25,997 nt of DNA from an uncultured Candidatus Melainabacteria bacterium (GCA_934757275.1 CAKVLN010000018.1:1-25997), one strand, 5' to 3'. Counted from the first letter of the stretch, positions 1 through 8,095 are shown. Notes: generated by a model from the letters alone, not told the origin. Numbers and translations are program-made.

Positions 1-277
1 ATTTTTTGTTGTCCATCATTCTTTGCGAATTAACAAGTTTATTCGTCTTCAGCTATTCTGTTTTCAAGGTTCAATTAAAAATTGAATTGCCTTGCTTTCT
101 TATTATTTTATATTCGCTATTTATAATAAAAATTTAGGCTTTAATCTTTTTCACGAAGATGACCAGATTACTTAATTCCTCTGGCTGCTTTCCAGCTTCA
201 CCAACGTTCTTATCGGTTTGTTTCTCTTTGACTTCGTTTCCTCTGTCTCGGTTCCGTTTCCTTCACCCGACTTCTTA
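1..277 (-). other. Probable rRNA-operon leader (rRNA genes would lie left of the window)
   Basis: No open frame is evident. Read on the minus strand, the segment follows a strong promoter and is purine-rich (repeated GGAAAC/GAAACG-type blocks). It then passes into an AT-rich stretch containing CCTTGAAAACAGAATAG, a motif style typical of rRNA leaders and spacers in low-GC bacteria. The 16S start motif is not reached before position 1, so the assignment is inferred from leader style and promoter strength. Another untranslated leader remains possible. Confidence 0.4.
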
Positions 278-305
278 ATCATACGATATCAATTTTAAAT
301 GTCAA
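278..305 (-). promoter_or_regulatory. Strong sigma70-type promoter reading leftward
   Basis: The minus strand has TTGACA (300-305), a 16-base spacer and TATGAT (278-283), close to consensus at both boxes. It reads away from the phage-like cluster into the leader at 1-277. It is the best-matching promoter I see in the window and suits a stable-RNA operon. Confidence 0.7.
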
Positions 306-518
306 CACCTTTTTTTAATTTTCTTTTACAAAAGTTAAAATTTGAGCAAAATTTTGAGTTTGTAAATAGGTAAAGTTGGTTAATTTTATTGAGATAGAAA
401 CGTTAAAAAAATAATTAAAAAATTTTTTTTAATTTTTATATTTTTATTGTTTTTTGAGTTAAATTTTGAAAAATTTTGCATGTACATGACAAAAAAAAAC
501 ATGCTATTTACATGTAAT

Positions 519-619
519 TTTTTTTACCCCTCACCCGAATTTCTAAGTTTCGAGTCTAAAAAATTGACTCTCAACTTGAAATTTTACCATCTCCCGCAAG
601 GGGCGAGGGTAAAAAAAAG
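519..619. repeat. Imperfect long inverted repeat (about 100 bases)
   Basis: The outer arms pair a T-run plus ACCC near 519-538 with GGGGCGAGGGT plus an A-run near 600-618. Nested inside are ATTTCTAAGTTTCGAGTC and an approximately complementary GACTCTCAACTTGAAAT, closed by GAGTC/GACTC. The style (CTCACCC... CGCAAGGGGCGAGGG) resembles dispersed palindromic repeats of many bacterial genomes. The surrounding 306-640 is otherwise very AT-rich and I see no gene in it. Confidence 0.5.
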
Positions 620-634
620 AGCCTAATCGGCTCT
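611..634 (-). terminator. Rho-independent terminator, minus strand
   Basis: On the minus strand AGAGCC, a five-base loop and GGCTCT are followed directly by eight T (the A-run 611-618). It is a second stop for leftward transcription leaving the phage-like cluster and would insulate the promoter at 278-305. Confidence 0.65.
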
Positions 635-770
635 GGAATTAAGAATAGCTGGAAGTATGAAAAAGATTTAATATACATATATTTAACTCCAATTGAGGTT
701 ATGACGCTATTCAACACATCGGCAATTCTGCATTACCCAGATGGAGAATATTAATATAAAAATAATAAAA

Positions 771-798
771 GGTGGGAACCGCTTACGCTTTTCCCACC
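771..798. repeat. GGTGGGAA palindrome, terminator-like
   Basis: Arms GGTGGGAA (771-778) and TTCCCACC (791-798) are perfect, with a 12-base loop. T-rich DNA follows on both strands, so it could terminate in either direction. A related, longer-looped copy lies at 8478-8537, and both are followed by CCCTAC. Confidence 0.5.
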
Positions 799-823
799 CT
801 ACATCTTTTTATTCTTAAATTTT

Positions 824-843
824 GTTGGGCAGGTATGCCCAAC
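824..843. repeat. GTTGGGCA palindrome, copy 1
   Basis: Perfect 8-base arms GTTGGGCA and TGCCCAAC enclose the loop GGTA, followed by CGAC. Copy 2 is at 8683-8701 with 7-base arms and the same flanks (TTTT before, CGACA after). This is a short dispersed palindrome family. Confidence 0.6.
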
Positions 844-878
844 CGACAGAGCTTGCGGCTACAGAAAGCCAAATAAAA

Positions 879-906
879 AAGGCTGATTTTGAATAAAATC
901 AGCCTT
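879..906 (-). terminator. Terminator after the 127-aa gene
   Basis: A perfect 12-base stem (AAGGCTGATTTT and its complement) has a four-base loop. On the minus strand a six-T run overlaps and follows the stem. It lies about 40 bases after the stop of the 949-1332 gene and probably ends the leftward late transcript. Confidence 0.75.
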
Positions 907-948
907 ATAAAGATTAGTGTAGAAAAATTAAGAAAAAGAGATATTTTG

Positions 949-1332
949 TTATTCAGCCATGCCCATCAATCTATCCATTACGATATCCATAACGGCTGGT
1001 GCTAATTCTTCGCCAAATTCTTCTTGAACAATTCCATAAATCATTTCAAATCGTTCCATATATCCAGCTACTCTATCTTGAGTTGCAGCATCTACTGCAC
1101 CCGCACCATCAACATCAGCTGCTTCTTTTGTAGTTTGAGGAGCTACAAAGTAATTATTGTTTGCTAGAAACGCCATAACCTTTGAAGGGTCAACTTGAGT
1201 TTCTGCAGGTTTATTATCTGCTACAGGAGCTTGTTGCTGATCATTCTTAGCAACTTCCTCCTTATTATTACGAGGTATGAAACCTCCGATACCATAACCA
1301 TATCCTGATAATCTTCCAATTCCGTCTGTCAT
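949..1332 (-). CDS. 127-aa protein, last gene of the phage-like cluster
   Basis: I do not recognise this protein. Residues 1-20 are rich in Gly and Tyr (SGYGYGIGGF), residues 20-50 are polar and probably disordered, and residues 85-127 look like acidic amphipathic helices ending in Met-rich sequence (MDIVMDRLMGMAE). No signal peptide or membrane segment is seen. The ATG is preceded by AAAGGAG at good spacing. It lies 174 bases downstream of the terminase gene on the same strand and is followed by a strong terminator. It is therefore either the last late gene of the phage-like cluster or an independent host gene with its own AT-rich promoter in 1333-1506. Confidence 0.75.
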   Translation of the reverse strand: MTDGIGRLSGYGYGIGGFIPRNNKEEVAKNDQQQAPVADNKPAETQVDPSKVMAFLANNNYFVAPQTTKEAADVDGAGAVDAATQDRVAGYMERFEMIYGIVQEEFGEELAPAVMDIVMDRLMGMAE

Positions 1333-1506
1333 TTTTCTACTCCTTTTATTTACTTTTCTTTACTCTATATATATCGGCACATTTTTCAAAAACTTTAGGC
1401 TTTTGGAAGATATTGTTACAATTCGTTACAAATTAAGCCAAAATCGCAGTCACCACCGCATTTTTAATTTCTGATTTAATATCACAAAATTCAAACAATT
1501 ATATTC

Positions 1507-2808
1507 CTAAACTCTTAAACGCCAATAATATTCAACAAGATAACTAATTGCATCAAAGGGGTGCTCTAGAAATTTGAAATCACGGTTTGATTTAATTTGA
1601 TTATGCGTTGGAACATCTACAATACTTGTTCCCTCTTTAAAAGATAAATTATATATATTATACAAAACCCATTTACATCTTCGAGGGTCGACAAACAAGT
1701 GGCGTTCACCCTTTGAATTTTTCACTCTCGCATTAAAAGCAGAAATTCGATTCATAATAGGAGGGTTATAATCTCTCAACCTAAACTTAACGTCCTTATA
1801 GCCATATTCCAAAAGCGATTTTTTAATTATTGCATAATTCGTGTACTCGCTCTGTGTACTTCTATTATCACCAGAGGCGTCACCATTAATTATTATAGCT
1901 GCTTTGTGGTCTGGATAACGTCTGATAAACTCATTTATACATTGCTGTGTGGAAGTATTTTCAATAACGATTTCATCAAAGAAATAAACGTTCTCATCAT
2001 CTTTATGCGCAATCGCCCAACACATAGGGTCGACGTTGAAATCACAAGTCAAGTGCAATGGCAAATTCTGATTATATTTTAGTTTAAGTTTATTCCCCTC
2101 ATCAAACCCTTTGACAACAAGTCCAGAAGAATAGTCGCCAAATTCACCAAGAACATTGATTTTGTAATATTCTTCATCAAAACTATCTTTCATTGATTGA
2201 ATAAAATGCGCTGGCAAATATATATTATTAGTAGTCGGTGCAATTATTAGTCTATAATTTTCCTTAGAATGTTCGACAAATCTTTGCCATATCCAGCCCT
2301 TATCTGCCTGTGGATTGGTATGCCCAAATAGTCTGTAACGAAAATCTACCCAGTTTTTGCCACGATAAGTATTTCTCAAACGTCCTATTAACTGTTTAAA
2401 CGAAGAATCTGTTATTTGCGAAGCTTCTTCGATTTCTGCCCAATGCAAGTTCAAAGACTTAAATCTTTCTGGGTCTTCTAGAGCCGAAAACAAGATTTCT
2501 GAACCATTTGAGAATTTTATCATCTTATCTATTTTATTATAGGTATAATCTTTATCTGGAACATAGCCAAAATTCTCAAGGTGGTCAAGATAAGACACTA
2601 GCGTGGTTTTGCGTACAAGTTCATATTCCTTAGCCCCAACCAAACCTCTTGAGCCTGGATATTTTTTTGCCAGTAAAATTCCCAAAAGCGAACCGCACCA
2701 AGTTTTTCCACTGCCATAACCACCTTGATAAATAGCCACATCAAGCGATTGCGAGTGCGGAATTTCAATAAACTCCTTTTGCTTATCCAACAATTTATAC
2801 TTAACCAT
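1507..2808 (-). CDS. Terminase large subunit (packaging ATPase/nuclease)
   Basis: This is the motor that pumps phage DNA into the procapsid and cuts it. In the N-terminal ATPase domain, Walker A is GGYGSGKT (residues 29-36), Walker B is LHWAEIEEA (121-129), and a GHTNP coupling-type motif lies at 162-166. In the C-terminal RNase H-fold nuclease, acidic residues appear in CDFNVDP (D256), GDASGDN (D310) and HPFDAISY (D419). At 433 aa it is normal family length with every key motif present, so the gene looks functional. The ATG directly follows the stop codon of the DUF1353 gene and has GGAGG upstream, indicating coupled translation. Its place at the end of the late genes, far from the portal, follows T7-like order rather than the lambda-like order with terminase first. 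Confidence 0.93.
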   Translation of the reverse strand: MVKYKLLDKQKEFIEIPHSQSLDVAIYQGGYGSGKTWCGSLLGILLAKKYPGSRGLVGAKEYELVRKTTLVSYLDHLENFGYVPDKDYTYNKIDKMIKFSNGSEILFSALEDPERFKSLNLHWAEIEEASQITDSSFKQLIGRLRNTYRGKNWVDFRYRLFGHTNPQADKGWIWQRFVEHSKENYRLIIAPTTNNIYLPAHFIQSMKDSFDEEYYKINVLGEFGDYSSGLVVKGFDEGNKLKLKYNQNLPLHLTCDFNVDPMCWAIAHKDDENVYFFDEIVIENTSTQQCINEFIRRYPDHKAAIIINGDASGDNRSTQSEYTNYAIIKKSLLEYGYKDVKFRLRDYNPPIMNRISAFNARVKNSKGERHLFVDPRRCKWVLYNIYNLSFKEGTSIVDVPTHNQIKSNRDFKFLEHPFDAISYLVEYYWRLRV

Positions 2809-3267
2809 CTAATTCCTCCACGAGCAAAATGTCTGAAATATATTTACAGAATGTTTCATAAAAAACCGCTTTATAACATTCACCTTGCTTGCTTCTAACA
2901 ACGCATTAAAAACTTTTGTCGAAAAGTTCTTATCATTGTTTACATAATTATGGTTTTCACACAAAACATCATGAATAAGTGCCGCTACTAAAAAGCGGTT
3001 ATCGGTATTTGAACCGATAACACGCCAGAATAATTTAGGAATAGAAGCCCCATCATAGCAATACCCTTTTGGAATTTCAAAATTGTACGTTTTTGATTTT
3101 TTATAATCAATCAAACAAACTTTTAAATTTGATTTATTAACAAAGGGGTATTTTTCGATTGATTTTCTTTCCTCCAGCTCCATCGTTGGAACAAAATATC
3201 TTATCCCAACTTGTGGAACATCACTAAACAACACCCCTACATCTTTATTTGAATACCATTTCTTCAA
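2809..3267 (-). CDS. DUF1353-family phage protein
   Basis: The 152-aa product carries the DUF1353 signature: PKGYCYDGASIPKLFW (residues 66-81) followed by an ALIHDVLC motif with His-Asp at 99-100. The family is common in phage late regions near lysis and terminase genes. Its biochemical role is unknown to me, although the conserved Asp/His residues suggest metal binding. The reading frame begins at TTG, one base after the TAA of the upstream gene. No ATG lies near, and a GAAAGG stretch sits somewhat far upstream, so start by termination-reinitiation is likely. An internal Met at residue 29 is an alternative start. Its stop abuts the terminase ATG. Confidence 0.8.
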   Translation of the reverse strand: MKKWYSNKDVGVLFSDVPQVGIRYFVPTMELEERKSIEKYPFVNKSNLKVCLIDYKKSKTYNFEIPKGYCYDGASIPKLFWRVIGSNTDNRFLVAALIHDVLCENHNYVNNDKNFSTKVFNALLEASKVNVIKRFFMKHSVNIFQTFCSWRN

Positions 3268-3268
3268 A

Positions 3269-3640
3269 TTAAATACCTATAACCTTTCGAGGATAAACAA
3301 TAATTAAATTTTTCTCCCCATAGCTACCCTTTTCTACTAATAAAGTGTCTTCTGTTTTTGTTTCAGCATCACACGCTTTTATGCCATAAGAAAACAGTGC
3401 ATACGCCTTTCCTTTCGGAACTTTTAATAAATCTGTAAAATCAGCTGTGAGTGCAAAAACAACAGTGTCACATTTATTGCTTGCAACCATTAATTCCTTC
3501 CCCACAAGATTTCCATTCTTATCTTGTATTGCAAAATACACTGAATAATTTTTGCTAGTATCCACACCCGACACAACGATTTCGCCGCTATCTCCTTGGT
3601 ACATTATAATTGTACCTTCTTCATTTATACTTAAACTCAT
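3269..3640 (-). CDS. 123-aa probable virion or baseplate-associated protein
   Basis: The sequence reads as all-beta (alternating hydrophobic strands, a YQGDSGEIVVSG turn near residues 14-25, few helices) and has neither signal peptide nor membrane segment. Small beta-sandwich proteins of this type are often accessory tail or head components, but I cannot name a family. The ATG has TAGGAG upstream, seven bases after the stop of the 32-aa ORF, and its own stop is one base before the TTG of the DUF1353 gene. It is thus inside a tightly packed translational series 4226 to 1507. Confidence 0.7.
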   Translation of the reverse strand: MSLSINEEGTIIMYQGDSGEIVVSGVDTSKNYSVYFAIQDKNGNLVGKELMVASNKCDTVVFALTADFTDLLKVPKGKAYALFSYGIKACDAETKTEDTLLVEKGSYGEKNLIIVYPRKVIGI

Positions 3641-3646
3641 AAGCTC

Positions 3647-3745
3647 CTACCTTTTCTCAATACTAAACTTCCCTTTATTAACTAAATGGCGAACCTTTAG
3701 CGTAATTGATTTTTCACCCTTTTTCACTTTAATAACATTTTTCAT
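3647..3745 (-). CDS. 32-aa basic protein
   Basis: This very short ORF (MKNVIKVKKG... FSIEKR) is strongly basic, about one third Lys or Arg. It starts one base after the stop of the upstream 159-aa gene, with a GGAG ribosome site inside that gene's last codons. Its own stop is followed by GGAG for the next gene. Such coupling on both sides argues that it is translated. Function is unknown; a beta-rich nucleic-acid-binding or structural peptide would fit its composition. Confidence 0.6.
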   Translation of the reverse strand: MKNVIKVKKGEKSITLKVRHLVNKGKFSIEKR

Positions 3746-3746
3746 A

Positions 3747-4226
3747 TTAAACTCCAGTAAAATCACTAACTGTACGCATTAAACATTCTTTAACAAAATC
3801 ATTTGTTGCCAATTTCTTTTCCTGCAAACTCATCATATAAGCTTCATCTAGCTCTTTTGTAAAATCTGGCTCATTATAAGTAATTAGCTCGACCGTTTGC
3901 CCCAATTCTAGCCCAGCTTTTATTTGCAACAACAAATCTGACAGAAAATCTTTTTGCGAATTGTCCTTCATGCGTACTTTTCGCCTTATCCAGCCAAGAG
4001 AAGTCTGAAAAAACTCGCTATTAAAAACGTTTTCTCTTTCTTGTGCCAATTTTGCAGCATAATTTGTATCAACTTTTGGCTCGCCATTTTGCAAAATTTC
4101 GTTTTCCTCTAACGCATAAATAGCCTTCGCTGTTTCTTCAATTTTCAAGCCTTTTGTATGGTTGTATTCCACTATAAAATCTAGCTTTGCACCTTCTGTG
4201 CAAGGCTTTTCTAATTTGTATGACAT
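3747..4226 (-). CDS. 159-aa protein after the tail fibre, possible fibre chaperone
   Basis: A soluble, mainly helical protein. Residues 1-60 include an acidic KIEETAKAIYALEENEIL stretch. Residues 75-115 hold a segment (NVFNSEFFQTSLGWIRRKV) that recalls DUF4376-like C-terminal regions found beside tail-fibre genes, followed by SDLLLQIKAGLELGQ. The ATG is preceded by AAGGAG. It lies immediately downstream of the fibre gene, where fibre-assembly proteins or fibre-associated DUF4376 proteins commonly sit, so a fibre-assembly role is plausible but inferred from place and weak resemblance. Confidence 0.7.
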   Translation of the reverse strand: MSYKLEKPCTEGAKLDFIVEYNHTKGLKIEETAKAIYALEENEILQNGEPKVDTNYAAKLAQERENVFNSEFFQTSLGWIRRKVRMKDNSQKDFLSDLLLQIKAGLELGQTVELITYNEPDFTKELDEAYMMSLQEKKLATNDFVKECLMRTVSDFTGV

Positions 4227-4261
4227 AATATAACTCCTTAATATTTAATGATTAAAATATT

Positions 4262-4822
4262 TTAAACTCCGCAAGTGTACCAATAAGAATTACCAGCAGT
4301 AGCCGAGCTACCAGTATAACTTCTACTTAAAACAATAGTTGATACTGTTTTATAAGAAACAAACGGGTTTGACTCTACGCCGGCATTGTTACCTAAAAGC
4401 ACCGTAAAATTTGTATTAGAATATTCCTTCAACAATTTTACAGTTGTCGTTCCTGTCCTCATTGCAACTATTACTAAACCACCTTGCTCCAACCAAACCT
4501 TCTTTGTTTTTGCAGCATCAGAAAAATATTCACGATACCAAGAAGTACCACTTGTATAAGTTGTTATATACAAACCGTTTTTACTAGCAATATCGTTCAT
4601 TGCTGTTGTCAAGTCCGTTTTCATGTTTTCAAGCGACTTATTCATACTCTCGCCCAAATTTGAGATGGAAGAATTAGCCGTCGCAATATTTGTGTTAATA
4701 ATTGCAGTAGTAGACGACAAATTTTCTGATACGTCAGAAATTTTGTTATCTAAATATTGAAAATTGTTATTCATAACCTCAGACGAAGCAAGCGCTCCGT
4801 ACTCAATTTCAGTCAACGACAT
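4262..4822 (-). CDS. Tail fibre / receptor-binding protein
   Basis: Residues 10-85 are Ser/Thr/Asn-rich heptad-like sequence consistent with a trimeric coiled-coil shaft. Residues 90-186 form a beta-rich tip with many Thr, Gly and aromatic residues, ending in YWYTCGV. That ending resembles the W-x-x-x-G close of phage fibre tips of the gp53-like C-terminal type. At 186 aa it is short, as in compact short-tailed phages. Its start overlaps the previous gene by 14 bases, with GGAG just upstream. It would be expected to set host-surface specificity. Confidence 0.75.
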   Translation of the reverse strand: MSLTEIEYGALASSEVMNNNFQYLDNKISDVSENLSSTTAIINTNIATANSSISNLGESMNKSLENMKTDLTTAMNDIASKNGLYITTYTSGTSWYREYFSDAAKTKKVWLEQGGLVIVAMRTGTTTVKLLKEYSNTNFTVLLGNNAGVESNPFVSYKTVSTIVLSRSYTGSSATAGNSYWYTCGV

Positions 4823-5063
4823 CTTTACTCCTTTCGTTTATTAATGTGTCATAAATTTTGTCAACTTTTTTGTTTATATCCATAATTTGCTCTTTCATGT
4901 TTCCAAACTCTGATTTTGTAATATAAACCTGCGAGACCTCGCTCAAAATTTCTCGATGAGTTTGTTCTAATTTTTCAGGAGTCACAAACAAGTTGTACTG
5001 AAAAATAAGCGCAACGCAAACAATAAATGCTGGCGCATATTTATAAATGTATTCCTTTTCCAT
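4809..5063 (-). CDS. 84-aa membrane-anchored coiled-coil protein, holin-like candidate
   Basis: One hydrophobic segment (about residues 9-27, APAFIVCVALIFQYNLFV) is followed by a charged coiled-coil tail with heptads (MKEQIMDINKKVDKIYDTL). I chose the ATG at 5063 because it lies just after the stop of the upstream gene; a start 19 codons further upstream would overlap that gene by 50 bases. Single-span proteins with a cytoplasmic coiled coil next to fibre and terminase genes are often holins or XhlA-like lysis accessories, and in T7 the holin lies between fibre and terminase genes. The role is inferred. Confidence 0.7.
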   Translation of the reverse strand: MEKEYIYKYAPAFIVCVALIFQYNLFVTPEKLEQTHREILSEVSQVYITKSEFGNMKEQIMDINKKVDKIYDTLINERSKDVVD

Positions 5064-5070
5064 TCTTAAA

Positions 5071-5691
5071 CTAAACCGCCTTTCCAGCTGCTGAAACGAC
5101 CGCTGATAGAACATTTGCAAGCTGGCTTAATAGCAAGGAATTATCTTTTGTTGTAGAAGTGCTTTGATTTGTAGCATTACCTTTACTTGTACTCAAAGAT
5201 TGTTTCTGCATATCAGATATCAAATTGTACCCATTTTGGTACTGATTCATAAGATTGTTCAAAACATTGCCAGTTTGATTTTGTGATTCAGCGAGTAAAT
5301 TATTTGCAAAATCAGCAAGCGCATTTGTATTTGTATTAGATAGATTTTTGTACAAATCTGTTGCTTGCGATGAACGCACCATATTTCTATTAGAAAGCGG
5401 ATTGATAATGTTGTTTTCTAAATTTGCTTTCGTTTGAGTGTTCATAGTATTTACAAAAGAATTTAATTTCGCTTGATTAGTAGTCGAATTTAAACTTGGG
5501 TTTAAATATTCGTTCAAAAGAGAATCGATATTCTTGTTCACAAATTTGTAAATACTATTAAGAGCCGTTCCATCATTAAAAGAGGAAACAGTGCCTGAAT
5601 TTGTTGTAGTTGACGTTGCATACGGATTAGAAGTTGTTGTTTTTCCGTATGTAGTAGAACTAGTTCTTGTTGTAGTAGATTTTTTTCCCAT
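5071..5691 (-). CDS. 206-aa Thr/Asn/Ser-rich virion-associated protein
   Basis: The N-terminal 35 residues are almost entirely Thr, Ser, Tyr and Gly (repeated TTT/TST blocks). Residues 45-150 are Asn/Leu-rich amphipathic helices, and the C-terminus is a short hydrophobic Ala/Val segment (LSQLANVLSAVVSAAGKAV). This composition is seen in phage internal or ejection proteins and in tail-needle-like proteins, but I cannot assign a family. The ATG has AAAGGAG upstream. It stands at the tail side of the nozzle gene, where T7 encodes its internal core proteins; no large core proteins occur here, so this may be the only ejection protein. Confidence 0.7.
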   Translation of the reverse strand: MGKKSTTTRTSSTTYGKTTTSNPYATSTTTNSGTVSSFNDGTALNSIYKFVNKNIDSLLNEYLNPSLNSTTNQAKLNSFVNTMNTQTKANLENNIINPLSNRNMVRSSQATDLYKNLSNTNTNALADFANNLLAESQNQTGNVLNNLMNQYQNGYNLISDMQKQSLSTSKGNATNQSTSTTKDNSLLLSQLANVLSAVVSAAGKAV

Positions 5692-5801
5692 TTTTACTCC
5701 TTTCGTTTTAAATTCCCAATATGCGTGCTAAATGCTAATTTTTATTAATACATATATGAGTTGCTAAGAAAGAGATTTCCCTTGCTTAGCCGTTTACCCT
5801 A

Positions 5802-5830
5802 TTGTAAAAAGCATCAAAATAAGCTACAAT
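5802..5830 (+). promoter_or_regulatory. Promoter of the membrane-protein gene, leaderless layout
   Basis: TTGTAA (5802-5807), a 17-base spacer and TACAAT (5825-5830). Six bases separate the -10 box from the ATG at 5837, so the transcript would begin at or next to the start codon. No Shine-Dalgarno sequence is present. Confidence 0.5.
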
Positions 5831-5836
5831 ATTTCT

Positions 5837-6229
5837 ATGCAAAATCCAATCAAAATCGCATACAACTTTATAAAAAATCTTAAACAATACCACGCAGTAC
5901 ACGTTTGTATTTGGCCTACTTTTTTATATTTTTTATTTCTTTGTTGGTTTTTTTATTCTCCATCAAAAAATCACTGTAACGAAGTACCTGAATATTACTT
6001 TGGACTTTGCCTTCTTGCCCTCTTCACATTAGCTATCACATTATTTTCCACATTAGGTGCAATTGTTTTAGAGGCTATAATTTTAATAATACAATTTTTT
6101 ATTCACAAAAAGATTGTAATCAGATGGAATTTCATTATTAATAATATTCTCTTTAATTTTGTATTTTTTATGGCAGTAGTGGTTTATATAATTGCATTAA
6201 TCATGTTAATTTATCTTGCCTTTAATTAG
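5837..6229 (+). CDS. 130-aa integral membrane protein, opposite-strand insertion
   Basis: Three or four hydrophobic spans are visible: about residues 22-42 (aromatic-rich), 54-90 (long enough for two spans) and 100-128. A lysine-rich cytoplasmic start and a short HKK loop near 90 separate them. No known family is recognised. It is the only gene in 949-8037 on the plus strand and separates the nozzle gene region from the T/N-rich gene, so it is probably cargo with its own promoter. Its 3' end overlaps the tail of the broken gene at 6206-6489 by 24 bases. A superinfection-exclusion or immunity role would fit a membrane cargo gene but is not shown. Confidence 0.65.
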   Translation: MQNPIKIAYNFIKNLKQYHAVHVCIWPTFLYFLFLCWFFYSPSKNHCNEVPEYYFGLCLLALFTLAITLFSTLGAIVLEAIILIIQFFIHKKIVIRWNFIINNILFNFVFFMAVVVYIIALIMLIYLAFN

Positions 6230-6489
6230 CTCCTCCAACTCCTCTTGCGTAAATTTTATTGGTATATACAATACATAAGGAACAAGCTCACCAGCTTTTT
6301 GTTGCTTTTCTGCATTATTATTTAATGTCTTTATTATCCAATCAATAGTTCCATCTTTTTCTTTAATTTCCCAATTTTCATAATCATAGAAATTAATACA
6401 AGCCCTAATGCACCAAGTGCACCTTGATTAATATGTTTTCTTTTTTGATTTTCTAAAAATATTTCCAATATATCTGTAACATCATTCAT
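6206..6489 (-). pseudogene. Frameshifted small phage-cluster gene
   Basis: Starting at the ATG 6487-6489, frame one reads MNDVTDILEIFLENQKRKHINQG and continues only to a poor sequence with an early stop. A different frame picks up near 6410-6425 as WCIRACINFYDYENWEIKEK and runs to a stop at 6206-6208, ending EELEELIKGKIN. Together they make one plausible protein of about 93 residues. The likely lesion is at the repeated GGTGCA-CTT-GGTGCA on the minus strand. It lies six bases downstream of the nozzle gene region's end in the late-gene direction. A sequencing error would also explain it. Confidence 0.55.
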
Positions 6490-6495
6490 ATATTT

Positions 6496-8037
6496 TTACC
6501 TCTTAACCTTAATTTTGCCAAACTCTATACTTCTTATACAAAAATCATCACCTTTATTTTTTGTCAAAAACGTCATTTGCAAAGTTTTAAAGAAAGAGGT
6601 TGGTAATTTTTTAATAGAATTTATATCTTTATCTGCAAAATACGCATTATCCCAATGCCCGATATCAAAGTAAAGCGAGTTTTCTAGCGTTCTTGATTTG
6701 ATATAACGAGTTTTTGAAGTTATTGAATCATAATTTTTGACATACTCGACATAAAAACTATTTTGGTAATACATATCCAATGAAACCTTTGGAGGATATG
6801 CCAAAATCTTTAGAGTGTCTTCAAAACCAAAATTCAAAGGCGCACATTTGTAATAAGAAGGAATAAACTCGCCATCAAAAGTTTTTGACTGGTATTCTTC
6901 GTAAATCTTCTTACCACCAGAATACAAAACGCCATCAATTGTCGCAAAACAGTTGATTTTTTGCGACTTTCTTTTTACCCAACTTCTTCTCAAATAATCG
7001 TATATAACTATCGTTGAATATTTTTTGTCCTTTGTCGGAAGTAAAAACCAAACCTCGTTTTTTTCAGCCGTCAAAACTGACAATGTTCTAATACTGTTGA
7101 GTTGTGATTTTGGAACTTCAAATAGCTCTTCTTGTATATCGACTGCAATATTTTCACCGAGCGTTTTATTGCCGTTTACGACCTGTTGAAAACTAAATAC
7201 GCCCTTTTTGGTATTGTCATAAAAATACAATTCCGTTCCATGAAAGACCAACGAATTATATGAGGCACAACCTCCAGGGGAGTCGAATGTTTTATAGAAA
7301 ATATGCTTGTCATCATCTGTTGCAATTAAAGAAGAAGAGTTGCTGTGAAAAACCGCTAACGTACCCAAATAAGGACAAATTGCAGTAATATTTTTTACAA
7401 ACTCTATGTACCCAGCAGACGTAGAAATTTCTGCATCAGAGGTAGAAAAATCGTAAATATCCTCTTGTACCGAATACCACACAACTTGCTGGTTAAAAAT
7501 CCACAATCGTCCAGCATAAATAGCCAAGCCCAAACCCTTAACCTCTCTACCGTCAGCATCTTTCGGTGACATTTTTACAACTTCGTCTAATTCATTTTCT
7601 CCATTTAAGTTGCCAATTTCAATAGACAACAAATCTTCAGAATTAGAAAACACCCACAAGTCTGACCAACCTTGCGCTACATCAGTTGCACAAGATACAC
7701 CAGTAACCTTCAACCCACTAACCTTTTCGGTCAATGTGTCATCAATTCTGGAATAAAGATAAATTTTCCCTTCTGAATTATTTTCGGTATGCACAAAAAA
7801 GTAAGTTTTGCTCTTTTGCACACTTTCAAATATATTTATGACATTTTCATCTTCTGGAATAAGATTACAAACTGCAACATTACCTTTTGCTGTTCTAATT
7901 CCAATACCTGAATTATTCTCAGTTGCAAAAAGTTCTACATTCTGCACATCTGATGCCGTAATTAGCGCAGATGAAAAAGTAGACGCATTGCGTTTTATAC
8001 CAGAGAAATTATTACAAATTAATTCAGTTTTTTGCAT
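6496..8037 (-). CDS. Tail nozzle / stabilisation protein of a short-tailed phage
   Basis: The 513-aa product is made of repeated beta-strand pairs with aromatic-rich blade-like segments (LWVFSNSEDLLSIEIG near 130, LAIYAGRLWIFNQQVVWYS near 172-190, ELYFYDNTKKGVFSFQQV near 275). This is consistent with the beta-propeller of T7 gp12-type nozzles and P22 gp10-type stabilisation proteins. Its position after the adaptor and before the fibre gives the same call. The ATG is preceded by GAAAGGAG. Assignment rests on length, predicted fold and gene order, since the family has little sequence conservation. The 1.7-kb gap to the adaptor gene holds repeats and two plus-strand cargo genes. Confidence 0.75.
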   Translation of the reverse strand: MQKTELICNNFSGIKRNASTFSSALITASDVQNVELFATENNSGIGIRTAKGNVAVCNLIPEDENVINIFESVQKSKTYFFVHTENNSEGKIYLYSRIDDTLTEKVSGLKVTGVSCATDVAQGWSDLWVFSNSEDLLSIEIGNLNGENELDEVVKMSPKDADGREVKGLGLAIYAGRLWIFNQQVVWYSVQEDIYDFSTSDAEISTSAGYIEFVKNITAICPYLGTLAVFHSNSSSLIATDDDKHIFYKTFDSPGGCASYNSLVFHGTELYFYDNTKKGVFSFQQVVNGNKTLGENIAVDIQEELFEVPKSQLNSIRTLSVLTAEKNEVWFLLPTKDKKYSTIVIYDYLRRSWVKRKSQKINCFATIDGVLYSGGKKIYEEYQSKTFDGEFIPSYYKCAPLNFGFEDTLKILAYPPKVSLDMYYQNSFYVEYVKNYDSITSKTRYIKSRTLENSLYFDIGHWDNAYFADKDINSIKKLPTSFFKTLQMTFLTKNKGDDFCIRSIEFGKIKVKR

Positions 8038-8095
8038 GATACTCCTTTCGTTTTTTGGGGAATTGTGAGCAGTGATTTTTTTTGAGGGGGCGGAA

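Noticed and set aside
640..760. Minus-strand reading frame upstream of the 611-634 terminator (VLNSVITSIGVKY...)
   Set aside because: It has no start signals, runs through the terminator and the dispersed inverted repeat, and looks like repeat sequence read as protein.
5064..5120. Longer start for the membrane coiled-coil protein
   Set aside because: It would overlap the upstream gene by 50 bases and lacks a good ribosome site; the ATG at 5063 follows the upstream stop closely.
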